NCBI RefSeq assembly: GCF_016462705.1
Contig: NZ_JAEMSS010000003.1
Location: forward strand, 1 to 54,718
From: Nocardioides sp.
GTDB lineage: Bacteria; Actinomycetota; Actinomycetes; Propionibacteriales; Nocardioidaceae
DNA length: 54,718 bases
Reading direction: 5' to 3'
Every line of letters starts with the position of its first letter. Within the stretch, counting starts at the first letter, position 1. Below, one piece after another: positions 36,629 through 46,640 of this stretch. Below the pieces are notes generated by a model. The model was not told the DNA's origin. It made no database searches and saw only the letters and a program-made list of their open reading frames with translations. Both the position numbers and the translations under genes were made by a program.

Positions 36629-37557
36629 TCAGCGTGCGTGGCCTGACCAAGCGATACGGGCGCACCCGCGCCGTCGACGACCTGACCTTCGACGTCGGTG
36701 CCGGCAAGGTCACCGGGTTCCTGGGCCCCAACGGGGCCGGCAAGTCCACGACCATGCGGATGGTGCTGGGGCTCGACCGGCCGACGGCGGGCACCGCCAC
36801 GGTCGACGGCCGGTCGTACGCCGGTCTCCCCGCGCCGTTGCGCACGGTGGGCGCGCTCCTGGACGCGGGAGCGGTGCACCCCGGTCGCAGCGGCCGCGCC
36901 CACCTGCGCATCGCGGCGCGCAGCAACGGGCTCCCGCTCTCCCGGGTGGACCAGGTCATCGCCCAGGTCGGTCTGGAGAAGGTCGCCGGTCGGCGGATCA
37001 AGGGGTACTCGCTGGGGATGCGCCAACGCCTCGGCATCGCCGCCGCCCTCCTGGGGGACCCGCAGACCCTCCTGTTCGACGAGCCCGTCAACGGGCTCGA
37101 CCTCGACGGGGTGCGGTGGATCCGAGGCCTCTTCCGGAGCTTCGCCGACGAGGGCCGCACGGTCCTGGTCTCCAGCCACCTGATGAGCGAGATGCAGGTG
37201 GTCGCGGACCGCGTGGTGGTGATCGGCCGCGGGCGGCTGATCGCGGACGCGGAGCTCGACGAGATGCTCCGGGGCCTGAGCGGACCTCGGGTCCGGGTCC
37301 GGACGGCCAGGGCGGACGACCTGGCCGACGCGCTGACCACGGGGTTCTCCGGCCGCGCAGCCATCGAGCGGACCGGTCCGGACGAGCTCGAGGTCACCGG
37401 ACTGAGCGCGGTCGAGATCGGTGACGCGGCGTACGCCGACGGGCTGCCGCTCCACCTCCTGTCCGAGGTCGAGCAGTCGCTGGAGCACGCCTACCTGGCC
37501 CTGACCGGCGAGAGCGTCGAGTTCCACGGCGCGGCCGCGAGCGGAGCCGGGCGATGA
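36625..37557 (+). CDS. ABC transporter ATP-binding protein
   Basis: [85 protein letters not shown]. Confidence 0.93.
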   Translation: [310 protein letters not shown]

Positions 37558-38321
37558 CGGCGGGCGCGGTCCTGGTCCGCACCGGCACGGCCGAGTGGCA
37601 CCGCATCTGGAGCGTCCGGTCGAGCTGGATCCTGGCCGGGGTGACGGTCCTGGCCGTCCTCGGGTTCGGCACCCTGGTCGGCTACTCCACCTCCGGTGAC
37701 CCGTCCGTCGCGTCGCCCGGGTCCACCGCCTGGGACGGCGGCCAGCCGACGGGGATGTTCGCCCTGTTCGGCGTCCTCGCCCTGGCGGTGGTCACCACCA
37801 CCGCCGACCACGGCACCGGAGGCATCGTCCCGACACTTCAGTGGTCACCACGCCGAGGCGTCCTCCTCGCCGCCCGCTCCGGCGTGGTCGTCGCGACCAC
37901 CACGCTCCTGGGGGTCGTGGCCGTCAGCGGTGCCAGCGTCATGGTGTGGGTGTTCCTCCCCGAGTTCGGCCTGCCCGTCGGGGACGGAGCACAGGTCCTC
38001 GGCCGACTCGCCTTCGTCTTCGCATCGGGAGCACTGCTGGGCTCGGGCGTCGGACTGGCGCTGCGCAGCACCGCGGGAGGTCTGGTCACGGTGATCGGCC
38101 TGGTCCTGGTCCTGCCCCTGCTCCTCGCCCAGCTGGGGTACTCCTGGTCGACCACGGTGGCCGAGCACCTGCTGGGGTCGGGCGCCCTCTTCCTGATCTA
38201 CGGTGAGGGGCCGAGCGACGACATGACGACGACCTCGGCGAGCCTCACCCTGGTCGTGTGGGCGGTCTCCGCGGTCGCCGTCGGCGGGTGGCGCCTGGTG
38301 CGCACCGACGCGACCGGGTGA
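37554..38321 (+). CDS. ABC transporter permease
   Basis: TAEWHRIWSVRSSWILAGVTVLAVLGFGTLVGYST...; multiple TM segments; coupled to ATPase. Confidence 0.83.
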   Translation: MTAGAVLVRTGTAEWHRIWSVRSSWILAGVTVLAVLGFGTLVGYSTSGDPSVASPGSTAWDGGQPTGMFALFGVLALAVVTTTADHGTGGIVPTLQWSPRRGVLLAARSGVVVATTTLLGVVAVSGASVMVWVFLPEFGLPVGDGAQVLGRLAFVFASGALLGSGVGLALRSTAGGLVTVIGLVLVLPLLLAQLGYSWSTTVAEHLLGSGALFLIYGEGPSDDMTTTSASLTLVVWAVSAVAVGGWRLVRTDATG

Positions 38322-38344
38322 CCCCGGCGGACCCGCGCCGAGCG

Positions 38345-38824
38345 TCAGGATCCGGCCGGCTCGACCTGCTCGGCGAGCCAGGCGTCGACCCGCTGCTGGG
38401 CCTCCTCGGGGCTGACGTCCTCGACCCGGGTCAGGATCGCCCACCGGTGCCCCCACGGGTCGAGCATCGAGCAGAACCGGTCGCCGGTGACGAAGGTCTG
38501 CGGCGCCTCGTAGCTCTTGGCGCCGGCGGCCACCGCCTTCGCGTGGACCGCGTCGACGTCGGGCACGTAGAGGACCGTGGAGTGGTGCACGTCGTCGGCC
38601 CCCGACGGCGGCACCAGGTGGTGCTCGGGATCCGGGTCGCTGAGCTGCATCCGACCGCTGGGCAGCTGCAGCTCGCAGTGGGCGACCCGACCGTCGGGCA
38701 GGTCGTTCCTGGACACGACCTCGGCCCCGAGCACCGAGGTGTAGAAGTCGATGGCCGCGGCGGCACCGTCGACGCACAGGAACAGGGTCAGGCTGGTGTA
38801 GCCGTCCGGCACGAAGTTCGTCAT
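38345..38824 (-). CDS. VOC family (glyoxalase/bleomycin resistance-like) protein
   Basis: GYTSLTLFLCVDGAAAAIDFYTSVLGAEVVSRNDLPDGRVAHCELQLPSGRMQLSD...MLDPWGHRWAILTRVEDV. Confidence 0.88.
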   Translation of the reverse strand: MTNFVPDGYTSLTLFLCVDGAAAAIDFYTSVLGAEVVSRNDLPDGRVAHCELQLPSGRMQLSDPDPEHHLVPPSGADDVHHSTVLYVPDVDAVHAKAVAAGAKSYEAPQTFVTGDRFCSMLDPWGHRWAILTRVEDVSPEEAQQRVDAWLAEQVEPAGS

Positions 38825-38851
38825 GTCCCCGATCCTCCCTACGCTCCAGAC

Positions 38852-39694
38852 GTGGGTTCTTGGACGAACGCGACAGCCGAGCGGGCGGTCGGGATCCTGC
38901 GTCCGGAGCTGCAGGACGCGGTCGTGCGCCGGGACCGGCTGGCGCCCGCGGAGGCGCTGACCGCCTGGGTCGAGCACTACTGGACCGTCGAGTGGGACCT
39001 CCGCGGCGGGGCTCCGTTCGTGGCGGAGGTCGTCACGCATCCCTCGGTCCACGTGACCGTCGAGAGCGGCACCCGGCCACGTTTCGGCCACGCCATGCCG
39101 GCGGGCCTCGTGCACGGCGTGGTCACCCGCAGGTTCAGCCACCAGCTGGTCGGCGCCGGACGGGTGTTCGGTGTGAAGTTCCACCCGGGCGGCTTCGGGG
39201 CCTTCACCGGGGCGGACGTCGGCGCCTGGACCGATCGGGTGCTGCCGCTGTCGGCAGCGTTCGGCGACTCGGCGGCGACCCTGCTCGACCAGGTCCTCGC
39301 GGTGCCGGCCGACGCCGACCGGGCGGCGGTCGCCGACGGCTTCCTGCTCAGCCGGGCGCCGGGCCGGGACCCGCGCTACGACGCCGTCCTGACCATCGTC
39401 GACCAGATCCGCGACGACCCCACCCTGACGACCGTCGACCTGGCCGCGCGTCGCCACGCCGTCTCGGAGCGCACCCTCCAGCGGCTGTTCCGGCGCTACG
39501 TGGGGGTCGGCCCCAAGTGGGTGCTGCGGCGGGCCCGGCTCCATGACGCCGTCGACCGCATCGACACCGGCCGCTACGGCGACCTCGCCTCGCTCGCCGT
39601 GGAGCTGGGCTGGTTCGACCAGGCGCACTTCACCCGGGACTTCACCGCCCTGGTCGGGCAGTCACCGGCGGCGTACGCCGCGCGCCGGCCCTGA
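38852..39694 (+). CDS. AraC family transcriptional regulator
   Basis: LTTVDLAARRHAVSERTLQRLFRRYVGVGPKWVLRRARLHDAVDRI...LASLAVELGWFDQAHFTRDFTALVGQSPAAYAARRP. Confidence 0.92.
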   Translation: MGSWTNATAERAVGILRPELQDAVVRRDRLAPAEALTAWVEHYWTVEWDLRGGAPFVAEVVTHPSVHVTVESGTRPRFGHAMPAGLVHGVVTRRFSHQLVGAGRVFGVKFHPGGFGAFTGADVGAWTDRVLPLSAAFGDSAATLLDQVLAVPADADRAAVADGFLLSRAPGRDPRYDAVLTIVDQIRDDPTLTTVDLAARRHAVSERTLQRLFRRYVGVGPKWVLRRARLHDAVDRIDTGRYGDLASLAVELGWFDQAHFTRDFTALVGQSPAAYAARRP

Positions 39695-39723
39695 CCGGAG
39701 GTCGGCCCGGGGCTCAGCCAGGA

Positions 39724-40251
39724 TCAGTGCTGGTAGGTCCCGTGGATGATCGCCCGGCCCGCCGTCTTGAACGCCAGGTTGAACGAGACCACGGCAGGGG
39801 ACGCGTCGGCGTCGACCCCGAGGCTCTCCTCCTTCACCGCGTGCACCACGAAGTAGTAGCGGTGCACCTGGTCGCCCTCCGGGGGCGCGGCACCCATGAA
39901 CCCCTTCACCCCGCCGTCGTTGCGGCACATGAACGCGTTGCCGGGCAGTGCCGCCCCCTCCGCGCCCGCGCCGGCCTCGAGCGAGGTCACGTCGGCGGGC
40001 AGGTCGACCAGGACCCAGTGCCAGAAGCCGGACGGCGTCGGTGCGTCCGGGTCGAAGCAGGTGACGGTGAAGCTCTTGGTGTCCTCCGGGAACCCCGACC
40101 AGGAGAGCTGCGGGGAGCGGTCGCCGTGCGCGTTGACCTGGTCGTCCTCGAGCGGCTGGCCGTCGGTCACGTCGTCGCTGGTGACGGTGAACGACGGGAC
40201 GCTGGGCAGCAGCTCGTAGGGGTCGGGGCTGACGGGGCGGTCGAGGCTCAT
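39724..40251 (-). CDS. YbhB/YbcL family Raf kinase inhibitor-like protein
   Basis: [50 protein letters not shown]...[10 protein letters not shown]. Confidence 0.93.
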   Translation of the reverse strand: MSLDRPVSPDPYELLPSVPSFTVTSDDVTDGQPLEDDQVNAHGDRSPQLSWSGFPEDTKSFTVTCFDPDAPTPSGFWHWVLVDLPADVTSLEAGAGAEGAALPGNAFMCRNDGGVKGFMGAAPPEGDQVHRYYFVVHAVKEESLGVDADASPAVVSFNLAFKTAGRAIIHGTYQH

Positions 40252-40320
40252 CACGGCTCCTGTGTCTCGCGGCGGTCGGACGGTTTCCGACCATAGTCCG
40301 CGGCCCGCGATGATGGACCG

Positions 40321-41544
40321 GTGGACGAGGAGGTGACCTACCCCGCCGGGCTGCGGCTCGGCGGCCGGCGTGTCGTCGTCGTGGGCGGCGGGCACGTCGC
40401 CCAGCGACGGGTGCCGCAGCTGATCGCCGCCGGGGCGGACGTCCACCTGGTGTCTCCCGTGGTCACGCCCGCCATCGAGGGGATGGCGACCGACGGCGAG
40501 ATCCACTGGGAGGCTCGGGGCTTCGAGGACGCGGACCTCGACGGCGCCTGGTACGTGATCGCGGCCACGGACGACCGCGCGGTCAACGAGCTGGTCAGCA
40601 CCGGCGCCGAGGCCCGCCGGGTCTTCTGCGTCCGGGCGGACGACGCCACCCGGGCCAGCGCCTGGACCCCGGCCGTCGGTCGCCACGCGGGAGTGACGGT
40701 GGCGGTCCTCGGCAACCGCGAGCCACGGCGTTCGGCGGCCGTCCGCGACGAGATCCTCGAGGGGCTGCGCGAGGGGCGGATCACCGCCCGCCACCAGCGC
40801 GACCACACCCCGGGGGTCACGCTCGTCGGCGGTGGGCCGGGCGACCCGGACCTCATCGCCGTCGCGGGGCGCCGGGCCCTGATGGAGGCCGACGTGGTCG
40901 TGGCCGACCGGCTCGCGCCTCGCGAGCTCCTGGGCGAGCTCCCGGCCGACGTCGAGCTCATCGACGTCGCCAAGCTGCCCCGCGGCCGCTCCGCCCAGCA
41001 GGAGGAGATCAACCGGCTCATCGTCGAGCACGCACTCGCCGGGAAGCGGGTCGTGCGGTTCAAGGGTGGCGACAGCTTCGTCTTCGGCCGGGGCTACGAG
41101 GAGGTCCTGGCCTGTCGGGAGGCGGGTGTCCCGGTGACGGTGATCCCCGGTCTCACCAGCCCCGTGTCCGTGCCGGGCCTGGCCAACATCCCGGTGACCC
41201 ATCGGGGGGTGGCCCACGACTTCACCGTCATCTCCGGCCACCTGCCCCCGGGTCACCCCGAGTCCCTGACCGACTGGGACGCGGTCGCGCGGCTGACCGG
41301 CACCCTGGTGCTGATGATGGCCGTCGAGAACGCGCCCGCCATCGCCGAGGTCCTGCTCGCCGGCGGGCGCAAGCCGGGCACACCGGTCGCCGTGATCTGC
41401 CAGGGCAGCATGCCGGGGGAGCGGACCGTCCTGTCGACCCTCGCCGGCCTGGCCACCGACCTCGAGCGGGAGTCGGTCGCACCGCCCGCGATCCTCGTCG
41501 TCGGCGACGTCGTGGCGGTCGCCCATCCCGCCCGCTATGCCTGA
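40321..41544 (+). CDS. cobA: Uroporphyrinogen-III C-methyltransferase with CysG-type precorrin-2 dehydrogenase N-domain
   Basis: [82 protein letters not shown]. Confidence 0.92.
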   Translation: MDEEVTYPAGLRLGGRRVVVVGGGHVAQRRVPQLIAAGADVHLVSPVVTPAIEGMATDGEIHWEARGFEDADLDGAWYVIAATDDRAVNELVSTGAEARRVFCVRADDATRASAWTPAVGRHAGVTVAVLGNREPRRSAAVRDEILEGLREGRITARHQRDHTPGVTLVGGGPGDPDLIAVAGRRALMEADVVVADRLAPRELLGELPADVELIDVAKLPRGRSAQQEEINRLIVEHALAGKRVVRFKGGDSFVFGRGYEEVLACREAGVPVTVIPGLTSPVSVPGLANIPVTHRGVAHDFTVISGHLPPGHPESLTDWDAVARLTGTLVLMMAVENAPAIAEVLLAGGRKPGTPVAVICQGSMPGERTVLSTLAGLATDLERESVAPPAILVVGDVVAVAHPARYA

Positions 41545-41565
41545 GACGGCCTGAGGTGTCCTGAG

Positions 41566-42369
41566 ATGGCGGAGCTCATCGAGGTCACCGACCCCACCGA
41601 CCCCCGGCTGGCCGACTACCGCGACCTGCGCGACGTGGAGCTACGCAAGCACCACGAAGCCGAGCACGGGCTGTTCCTGGCCGAGGGCGAGAAGGTCGTA
41701 CGCCGCGCCGCGGCCGCCGGATTCACGCCCCGCTCGTTCCTCATGGCGCCACGCTGGCTCGACGGCCTGCGCGACGTCCTCGACGCCAGCGACGCGCCCT
41801 GCTTCGTCATGAGCGAGGACCTCGCCGAGGAGGTCACCGGCTTCCACGTGCACCGCGGTGCGCTCGCCTCGCTCGAACGCCGAGCCCTACCCCCCGTCGA
41901 GGACGTCCTGGCCGGCGCCCGCTCGGTCCTGGTGCTCGAGGACGTCGTCGACCACACCAACGTCGGCGCGATCTTCCGGTGCGGCGCGGCGTTCGGCTTC
42001 GACGCAGTCCTGCTGGCGCCGCGCTGCGCCGACCCCCTCTACCGGCGGTCGGTCAAGGTCGGCATGGGCGCCGTCTTCGCGCTGCCGTGGACCCGGCTCC
42101 CCGACTGGGCCGACGCGCTCCCGTCGCTGAGCCGGCTCGGCTTCACCACCGTCGCCCTGACTCTCGCCCCGGACGCGCGCCCCGTCGAGGAGTCCGTCGC
42201 CGGGCTGGACCGGGTCGCCCTCGTCCTGGGCTCGGAGGGCCACGGTCTCTCGCGCCGCTGGGAAGAGGTGGCGGACCGACGCGCGATCATCCCGATGTCT
42301 GCCGACGTCGACTCCCTCAACGTCGCCGCCGCGGCCGCGGTCGCCTGCTACGTCACGTCGCACCGCTGA
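41566..42369 (+). CDS. TrmH/SpoU family RNA 2'-O-methyltransferase
   Basis: [97 protein letters not shown]. Confidence 0.92.
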   Translation: MAELIEVTDPTDPRLADYRDLRDVELRKHHEAEHGLFLAEGEKVVRRAAAAGFTPRSFLMAPRWLDGLRDVLDASDAPCFVMSEDLAEEVTGFHVHRGALASLERRALPPVEDVLAGARSVLVLEDVVDHTNVGAIFRCGAAFGFDAVLLAPRCADPLYRRSVKVGMGAVFALPWTRLPDWADALPSLSRLGFTTVALTLAPDARPVEESVAGLDRVALVLGSEGHGLSRRWEEVADRRAIIPMSADVDSLNVAAAAAVACYVTSHR

Positions 42370-42411
42370 GCACCACTGATCCTCGAGGCTGATCACGGAT
42401 ACCGTCGCGGG

Positions 42412-43038
42412 ATGGCCGCCTACCGCACCCGCGCCGCCGACTCGCCCTACCACCGGACGTTGCCGATCGGTCAGCGCCTGAGTGCCCGACCCCTGGTGGA
42501 GGACGAGCTCTCCTGCTTCGAGACGGTGACGTTGAAGGAGCTCGAGCCGATGCTGGTCCCCGAGAGACCTCGGGCGGCCGAGGGGGACCGGGACAGCTGT
42601 CACCACTGCCGCGCGTCGCAGGACACCATCTGGTCCGACGACACCTGGCACGTCAACGCCGGGTGGACCGGCATGGGCATCCCGTACGTCGGTGGCCTCG
42701 CGCCGAACCAGCACTGCACGCTCGACACGGCTCCCCTCGACGTGCTCACCTCCCTCGGCCCGCTCCTGCAGCGGATCAACGCCGCGGTGAAGTCCATCCC
42801 CGGGGTGGCCCGGACCCACTTCGCGCGCTGGGGTGACGGCAGCGAGCACTTCCACCTGTGGGCGCTCGCCCGGCCGCTCGGCATGATGCAGGGGCGCGGA
42901 CCGATGCTGGCGTTCTGGGACGACGTCCTGCCGGCCATGCCCGACGACCTGCAGCGCGAGCACGTGCGGATCGTCGCCGAGAGCCTGGCGTCCGGCGGGG
43001 GAACGGCGTTCCCGAACCGTCAGACGGGCAGCTCATAG
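42412..43038 (+). CDS. HIT-like superfamily protein
   Basis: SCHHCRASQDTIWSDDTWHVNAGW...GVARTHFARWGDGSEHFHLWALARP (HIT-like arrangement with degenerate triad). Confidence 0.65.
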   Translation: MAAYRTRAADSPYHRTLPIGQRLSARPLVEDELSCFETVTLKELEPMLVPERPRAAEGDRDSCHHCRASQDTIWSDDTWHVNAGWTGMGIPYVGGLAPNQHCTLDTAPLDVLTSLGPLLQRINAAVKSIPGVARTHFARWGDGSEHFHLWALARPLGMMQGRGPMLAFWDDVLPAMPDDLQREHVRIVAESLASGGGTAFPNRQTGSS

Positions 43039-43532
43039 ATCGTCTCGAGTCCGTCCTCGTCGTCCCACTGCTCGCCGACCTCGGCGAACGGCAGCTGGGC
43101 GATGAGTCCCAGGGACGCGGTGTTGGTCGGCGACACGGTCGCCCGGAAGGTCCGGACGGATGGCTCGGCGCGAGCACGGTCGAGCATTGCCAGGAGCGCC
43201 GCTCGGGCGTAGCCGCGCCGGCGCTCTGCCGGGTCGACGGCATAGCCGACCTCGACCATGCCGCTGGCGTCGGGTGCGCCGTGGAAGCCGGCCTTGCCCA
43301 CGACGACCTCACGCTCGTCGTCCCAGATCACCCCGGTGACCCAGCCCAGGTCCGCCGGTGTGTCCGCCACCTGCCTGACGCGGTAGCGCCAGGTGCCGAT
43401 CGCCTCGTCCGAGACGAGCCACGGGGTCAGCGGGACCGGGCTGGCGGCGGACGCGGCCTCGAGGTCGCCGGCCGCGAGGGCGCCGAGCGCCTCGGCCGAC
43501 AGGTGGACGATCCGGACCTGCGGGCCGCTCAC
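43020..43532 (-). CDS. GNAT family N-acetyltransferase
   Basis: MVEVGYAVDPAERRRGYARAALLAMLDRARAEPSVRTFRATVSPTNTASLGLIAQLPFAEVGEQWDDEDGLETIYELPV. Confidence 0.88.
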   Translation of the reverse strand: MSGPQVRIVHLSAEALGALAAGDLEAASAASPVPLTPWLVSDEAIGTWRYRVRQVADTPADLGWVTGVIWDDEREVVVGKAGFHGAPDASGMVEVGYAVDPAERRRGYARAALLAMLDRARAEPSVRTFRATVSPTNTASLGLIAQLPFAEVGEQWDDEDGLETIYELPV

Positions 43533-44137
43533 GCCGGCCAGTTGTCCGGGTAGTCCTCGGCGGCCTTCTCCATCGCTTTCTGCAGGCGCTTGCGGGCCTT
43601 GGTCGGGAGCCGGTCGCCGAACACGGTGCCCGCCGTGTGGTCGGCCTCGTGCTGGAGGCACCGAGCCAGCAAGCCGTCACCCGAGAACTCCACGGGCTCC
43701 CCGTCGAGACCGGTCCCTCGGACCGAGGCGAAGTCCGGACGCGCGCACTCGATGTAGGCACCCGGGTAGGACAGGCAGCCCTCGTCGCTCTCGTCGAGGT
43801 GGCGGTCCCGTCCCTCGGGCAGCGTGAGCACGGGGTTGCAGACCACTCCGACGGTGCGGATCCCACTCTCGTCCGGGCAGTCGAACACGAACATCGCCAG
43901 GTCGACGCCGATCTGGCACGCCGCGAGCCCGACGCCGTCGGCGGCGTACATCGTCTCGACCATGTCCGCGGCCAGGCTGCGCAGCTCGTCGTCGTAGCTC
44001 ACGACGGGCTGCTGGGCGCGGTGCATGACGGGCTTACCCCACCGCGTGATGGGCCGGACCGTGCCACCGCGAGGTAGCGCGCCGTGCGGGGCGCGGACGG
44101 TGCCGGTGGACGTGCTGCCGGTGGACGGGTCGGCCAT
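43529..44137 (-). CDS. def: Peptide deformylase
   Basis: GVGLAACQIGV, EGCLSYPG, CLQHEADHTAGTVF; all three PDF motifs. Confidence 0.95.
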   Translation of the reverse strand: MADPSTGSTSTGTVRAPHGALPRGGTVRPITRWGKPVMHRAQQPVVSYDDELRSLAADMVETMYAADGVGLAACQIGVDLAMFVFDCPDESGIRTVGVVCNPVLTLPEGRDRHLDESDEGCLSYPGAYIECARPDFASVRGTGLDGEPVEFSGDGLLARCLQHEADHTAGTVFGDRLPTKARKRLQKAMEKAAEDYPDNWPA

Positions 44138-44205
44138 GCCCAGATCCTAGGTGCGCCCGACTCGGAGGCCGTTGGGTCTTCCCGAGTCGTACTCAGAGAT
44201 CTATA

Positions 44206-44223
44206 GTGCTAGTTACCTAGCAC
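44206..44223. promoter_or_regulatory. Perfect inverted repeat overlapping predicted promoter of GntR/ABC operon
   Basis: GTGCTAG-TTAC-CTAGCAC; TATAGT -10-like hexamer at 44202-44207. Confidence 0.65.
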
Positions 44224-44235
44224 AATGGAGGGCGC

Positions 44236-44628
44236 ATGATCGAGTTCCATCTCGACGGCAGGTCGGGCATCTCGCCCTACCTGCAGCTCGTCCAGCAGGT
44301 GCGCCGCGCTCTGCGGCTCGGCCTGCTCCAGGAGGGCGACCAGCTCCCGACCGTCAAGGACGTCGTCGGCCGGCTCGCGATCAACCCCAACACCGTGCTC
44401 AAGGCCTACCGCGAGCTCGAGCACGAGGGACTCGTGGCCCCGCGGCCGGGTGTGGGCACCTTCGTGACCCGCACCCTGACCGACAACACCCTGGCTGCGC
44501 ACGGGCCGCTGCGCGCAAGCCTCGAGCAGTGGCTCGCCAAGGCGCGGCGGGCCGGCCTCGACGACGAGAGCATCGAGGCCCTGTTCCTCGCCACGTTTCG
44601 TGCTGCGGTGACCGAGGAGTCCGCGTGA
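44236..44628 (+). CDS. GntR family regulator (YtrA-like)
   Basis: MIEFHLDGRSGISPYLQLVQQVRRALRLGLLQEGDQLPTVKDVVGRLAINPNTVLKAYRELEHEGLVAPRPGVGTFV. Confidence 0.94.
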   Translation: MIEFHLDGRSGISPYLQLVQQVRRALRLGLLQEGDQLPTVKDVVGRLAINPNTVLKAYRELEHEGLVAPRPGVGTFVTRTLTDNTLAAHGPLRASLEQWLAKARRAGLDDESIEALFLATFRAAVTEESA

Positions 44629-45524
44629 GCGCGGTGCTCCGGGCGACCGGCCTGGGCAAGCGCTACGGCCGTCGCTGGGCACTCACCGACTGCACCGTCG
44701 ACGTGCCCCGGGGCCGCGTGGTCGGCCTGGTCGGCCCCAACGGTGCGGGCAAGAGCACCTTCCTCAACCTGGCGGTCGGCCTGCTCACCCCCTCGTCCGG
44801 CGAGATCGAGGTCCTCGGCGAGCGGCCGACGGGCCGTCGGGCCCGCCGCGGCAAGGTCGGCTTCGTGGGTCAGGACACCCCGACGTACGCCGCCCTGAGC
44901 GTCGCCGACCACCTCCGGCTCGGCGCCCACCTCAACCCGTACTGGGACGGCGCGCTGGCAGCGGACCGGATCTCGGGTCTCGGACTCGACCCCGGTCAAC
45001 GCGCCGGTCGGCTCTCCGGCGGCCAGCGCGCCCAGCTGGCCCTGACCCTGGGCATCGCCAAGCGGCCGGACCTGCTCCTGCTCGACGAGCCGGTCGCCAG
45101 CCTCGACCCGCTCGCACGCCGCGAGTTCCTCCAGGACCTGATGGAGGCGGTGGCGGAGCAGGAGCTGAGCGTGGTGCTGTCCTCGCACCTCGTCTCCGAC
45201 GTCGAGCGCGCCTGTGACTATCTCGTCGTGCTCGTGGACTCGCGGGTCCAGGTCGCCGGCGACATCGAGGAGCTCCTGTCCACCCATCATCGGCTGACCG
45301 GGCCCCGACGTGACCCCGCGCAGCTCCCCGCCGACCAGCACGTGGTGGCCGCCAGTCATACCGACCGGCAGTCGACCCTGCTCGTGCGGACCGACCGGCC
45401 CATCCTCGACCCGGGCTGGGAGGTGAGCCAGGTCGATCTGGAGGACCTCGTCCTGGCCTACCTGGGGCGATCGGCCGCGGAGCCCGGCTCCAGCGCGCGA
45501 CCGAGCCTGGAGGCACTCCGATGA
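44625..45524 (+). CDS. ABC transporter ATP-binding protein
   Basis: [57 protein letters not shown]; overlaps the GntR gene. Confidence 0.93.
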   Translation: [299 protein letters not shown]

Positions 45525-46558
45525 TCTGGCTGACCTGGCGGCAGTTCCGGGTGTCGGCTTTCATCATGCTGGGAGCCCTGGCCGTGGGGCTGCTGGTGCT
45601 CGGCGTGACCGGACCTCAGCTCGCCGACTCGTGGCAGGTGTCCCAGCAGAGCTTCTTCGACCAGCTGGCCACGGATCGGGTGAAGACGGCGATCTTCCAC
45701 GCCGGCACCGCCGTCGTCTACGCGCTTCCCGCGGTGGTCGGGGTGTTCTGGGGTGCGCCGACGGTCGCCCGCGAGCTCGAGGCGGGCACGTCCCGGTTGG
45801 TCTGGACCCAGGGGGTCACCCGGATCCGCTGGCTGGCCACCAAGCTGGGAGTCGCCGGCGCGGGCGCCGCGATCGTGGGGCTGGGGGGCCTGGCGTTCAC
45901 GTGGTGGTGCGCGCCGATCGACGACGCCGTCGCCGAGGGCTACTCCGACCCGGGGATGCTGAGCGTGCCGCGGCTCTGGCCGGAGCTGTTCGGCTCCCGG
46001 GGCGTGGTGCCGTTGGCGATGACCGTCCTGGCCCTCGTCATCGGGGTGACCGCGGGACTCCTCGTGCGTCGCTCCATCGCGGCCATGGCGGTCACCCTGG
46101 TGGCCGTCGTGGCCGTGCAGCTCGTGTTCCCGCTCGTGGTCCAGGCACGTCTCCTGCCACCCAAGGAGCTCACGACCACGATCACCGAGGATCGGCTCAC
46201 GGAGTTCACCGGGAGACCAGGGAGCGCGCCCGACGAGATGGTCGTCGAGCGCATCGGGGTGTCGATCGACAGCCCAGGCGCGTGGATCACGTCCAACCAG
46301 ACCCTCGATGACTCCGGCACGGTGGTGGCGACCTTCCCGTCGTGGGTCGCCGAGTGCGCGGCGCCGCCCGGACAGCAGGACGCGGAGACCGCGGCGTGCT
46401 TCGACAGGCTGGCCGCCGAGGGCTACCGGCAGCACGTCGAGTACCACCCGGCCTCGCGGTTCTGGACGCTACAGCTGATCGAGACGGGGCTGATGCTCGG
46501 CCTCGCACTCGTGCTGGCCGGGTTCTGCTTCTGGCGGATCCGTCGTGACCTCACCTGA
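45521..46558 (+). CDS. ABC transporter permease
   Basis: MIWLTWRQFRVSAFIMLGALAVGLLVLGVTG...REFLEAGTS-type ABC-2 context (VARELEAGTSRLVWTQGVTRIRWLATKLG). Confidence 0.87.
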   Translation: MIWLTWRQFRVSAFIMLGALAVGLLVLGVTGPQLADSWQVSQQSFFDQLATDRVKTAIFHAGTAVVYALPAVVGVFWGAPTVARELEAGTSRLVWTQGVTRIRWLATKLGVAGAGAAIVGLGGLAFTWWCAPIDDAVAEGYSDPGMLSVPRLWPELFGSRGVVPLAMTVLALVIGVTAGLLVRRSIAAMAVTLVAVVAVQLVFPLVVQARLLPPKELTTTITEDRLTEFTGRPGSAPDEMVVERIGVSIDSPGAWITSNQTLDDSGTVVATFPSWVAECAAPPGQQDAETAACFDRLAAEGYRQHVEYHPASRFWTLQLIETGLMLGLALVLAGFCFWRIRRDLT

Positions 46559-46615
46559 GCGGCGCACGACAGGCGCGATGTGACGCGGGGCACGCGGGCC
46601 GGCTGTATCCCGGTG

Positions 46616-46632
46616 TGTAACTCGCAGTTACA
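46616..46632. promoter_or_regulatory. Perfect inverted repeat overlapping -10 of acyl-CoA dehydrogenase operon
   Basis: TGTAACT-CGC-AGTTACA; TACATT hexamer at 46629-46634, start codon 46641. Confidence 0.65.
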
Positions 46633-46640
46633 TTGGCGTC

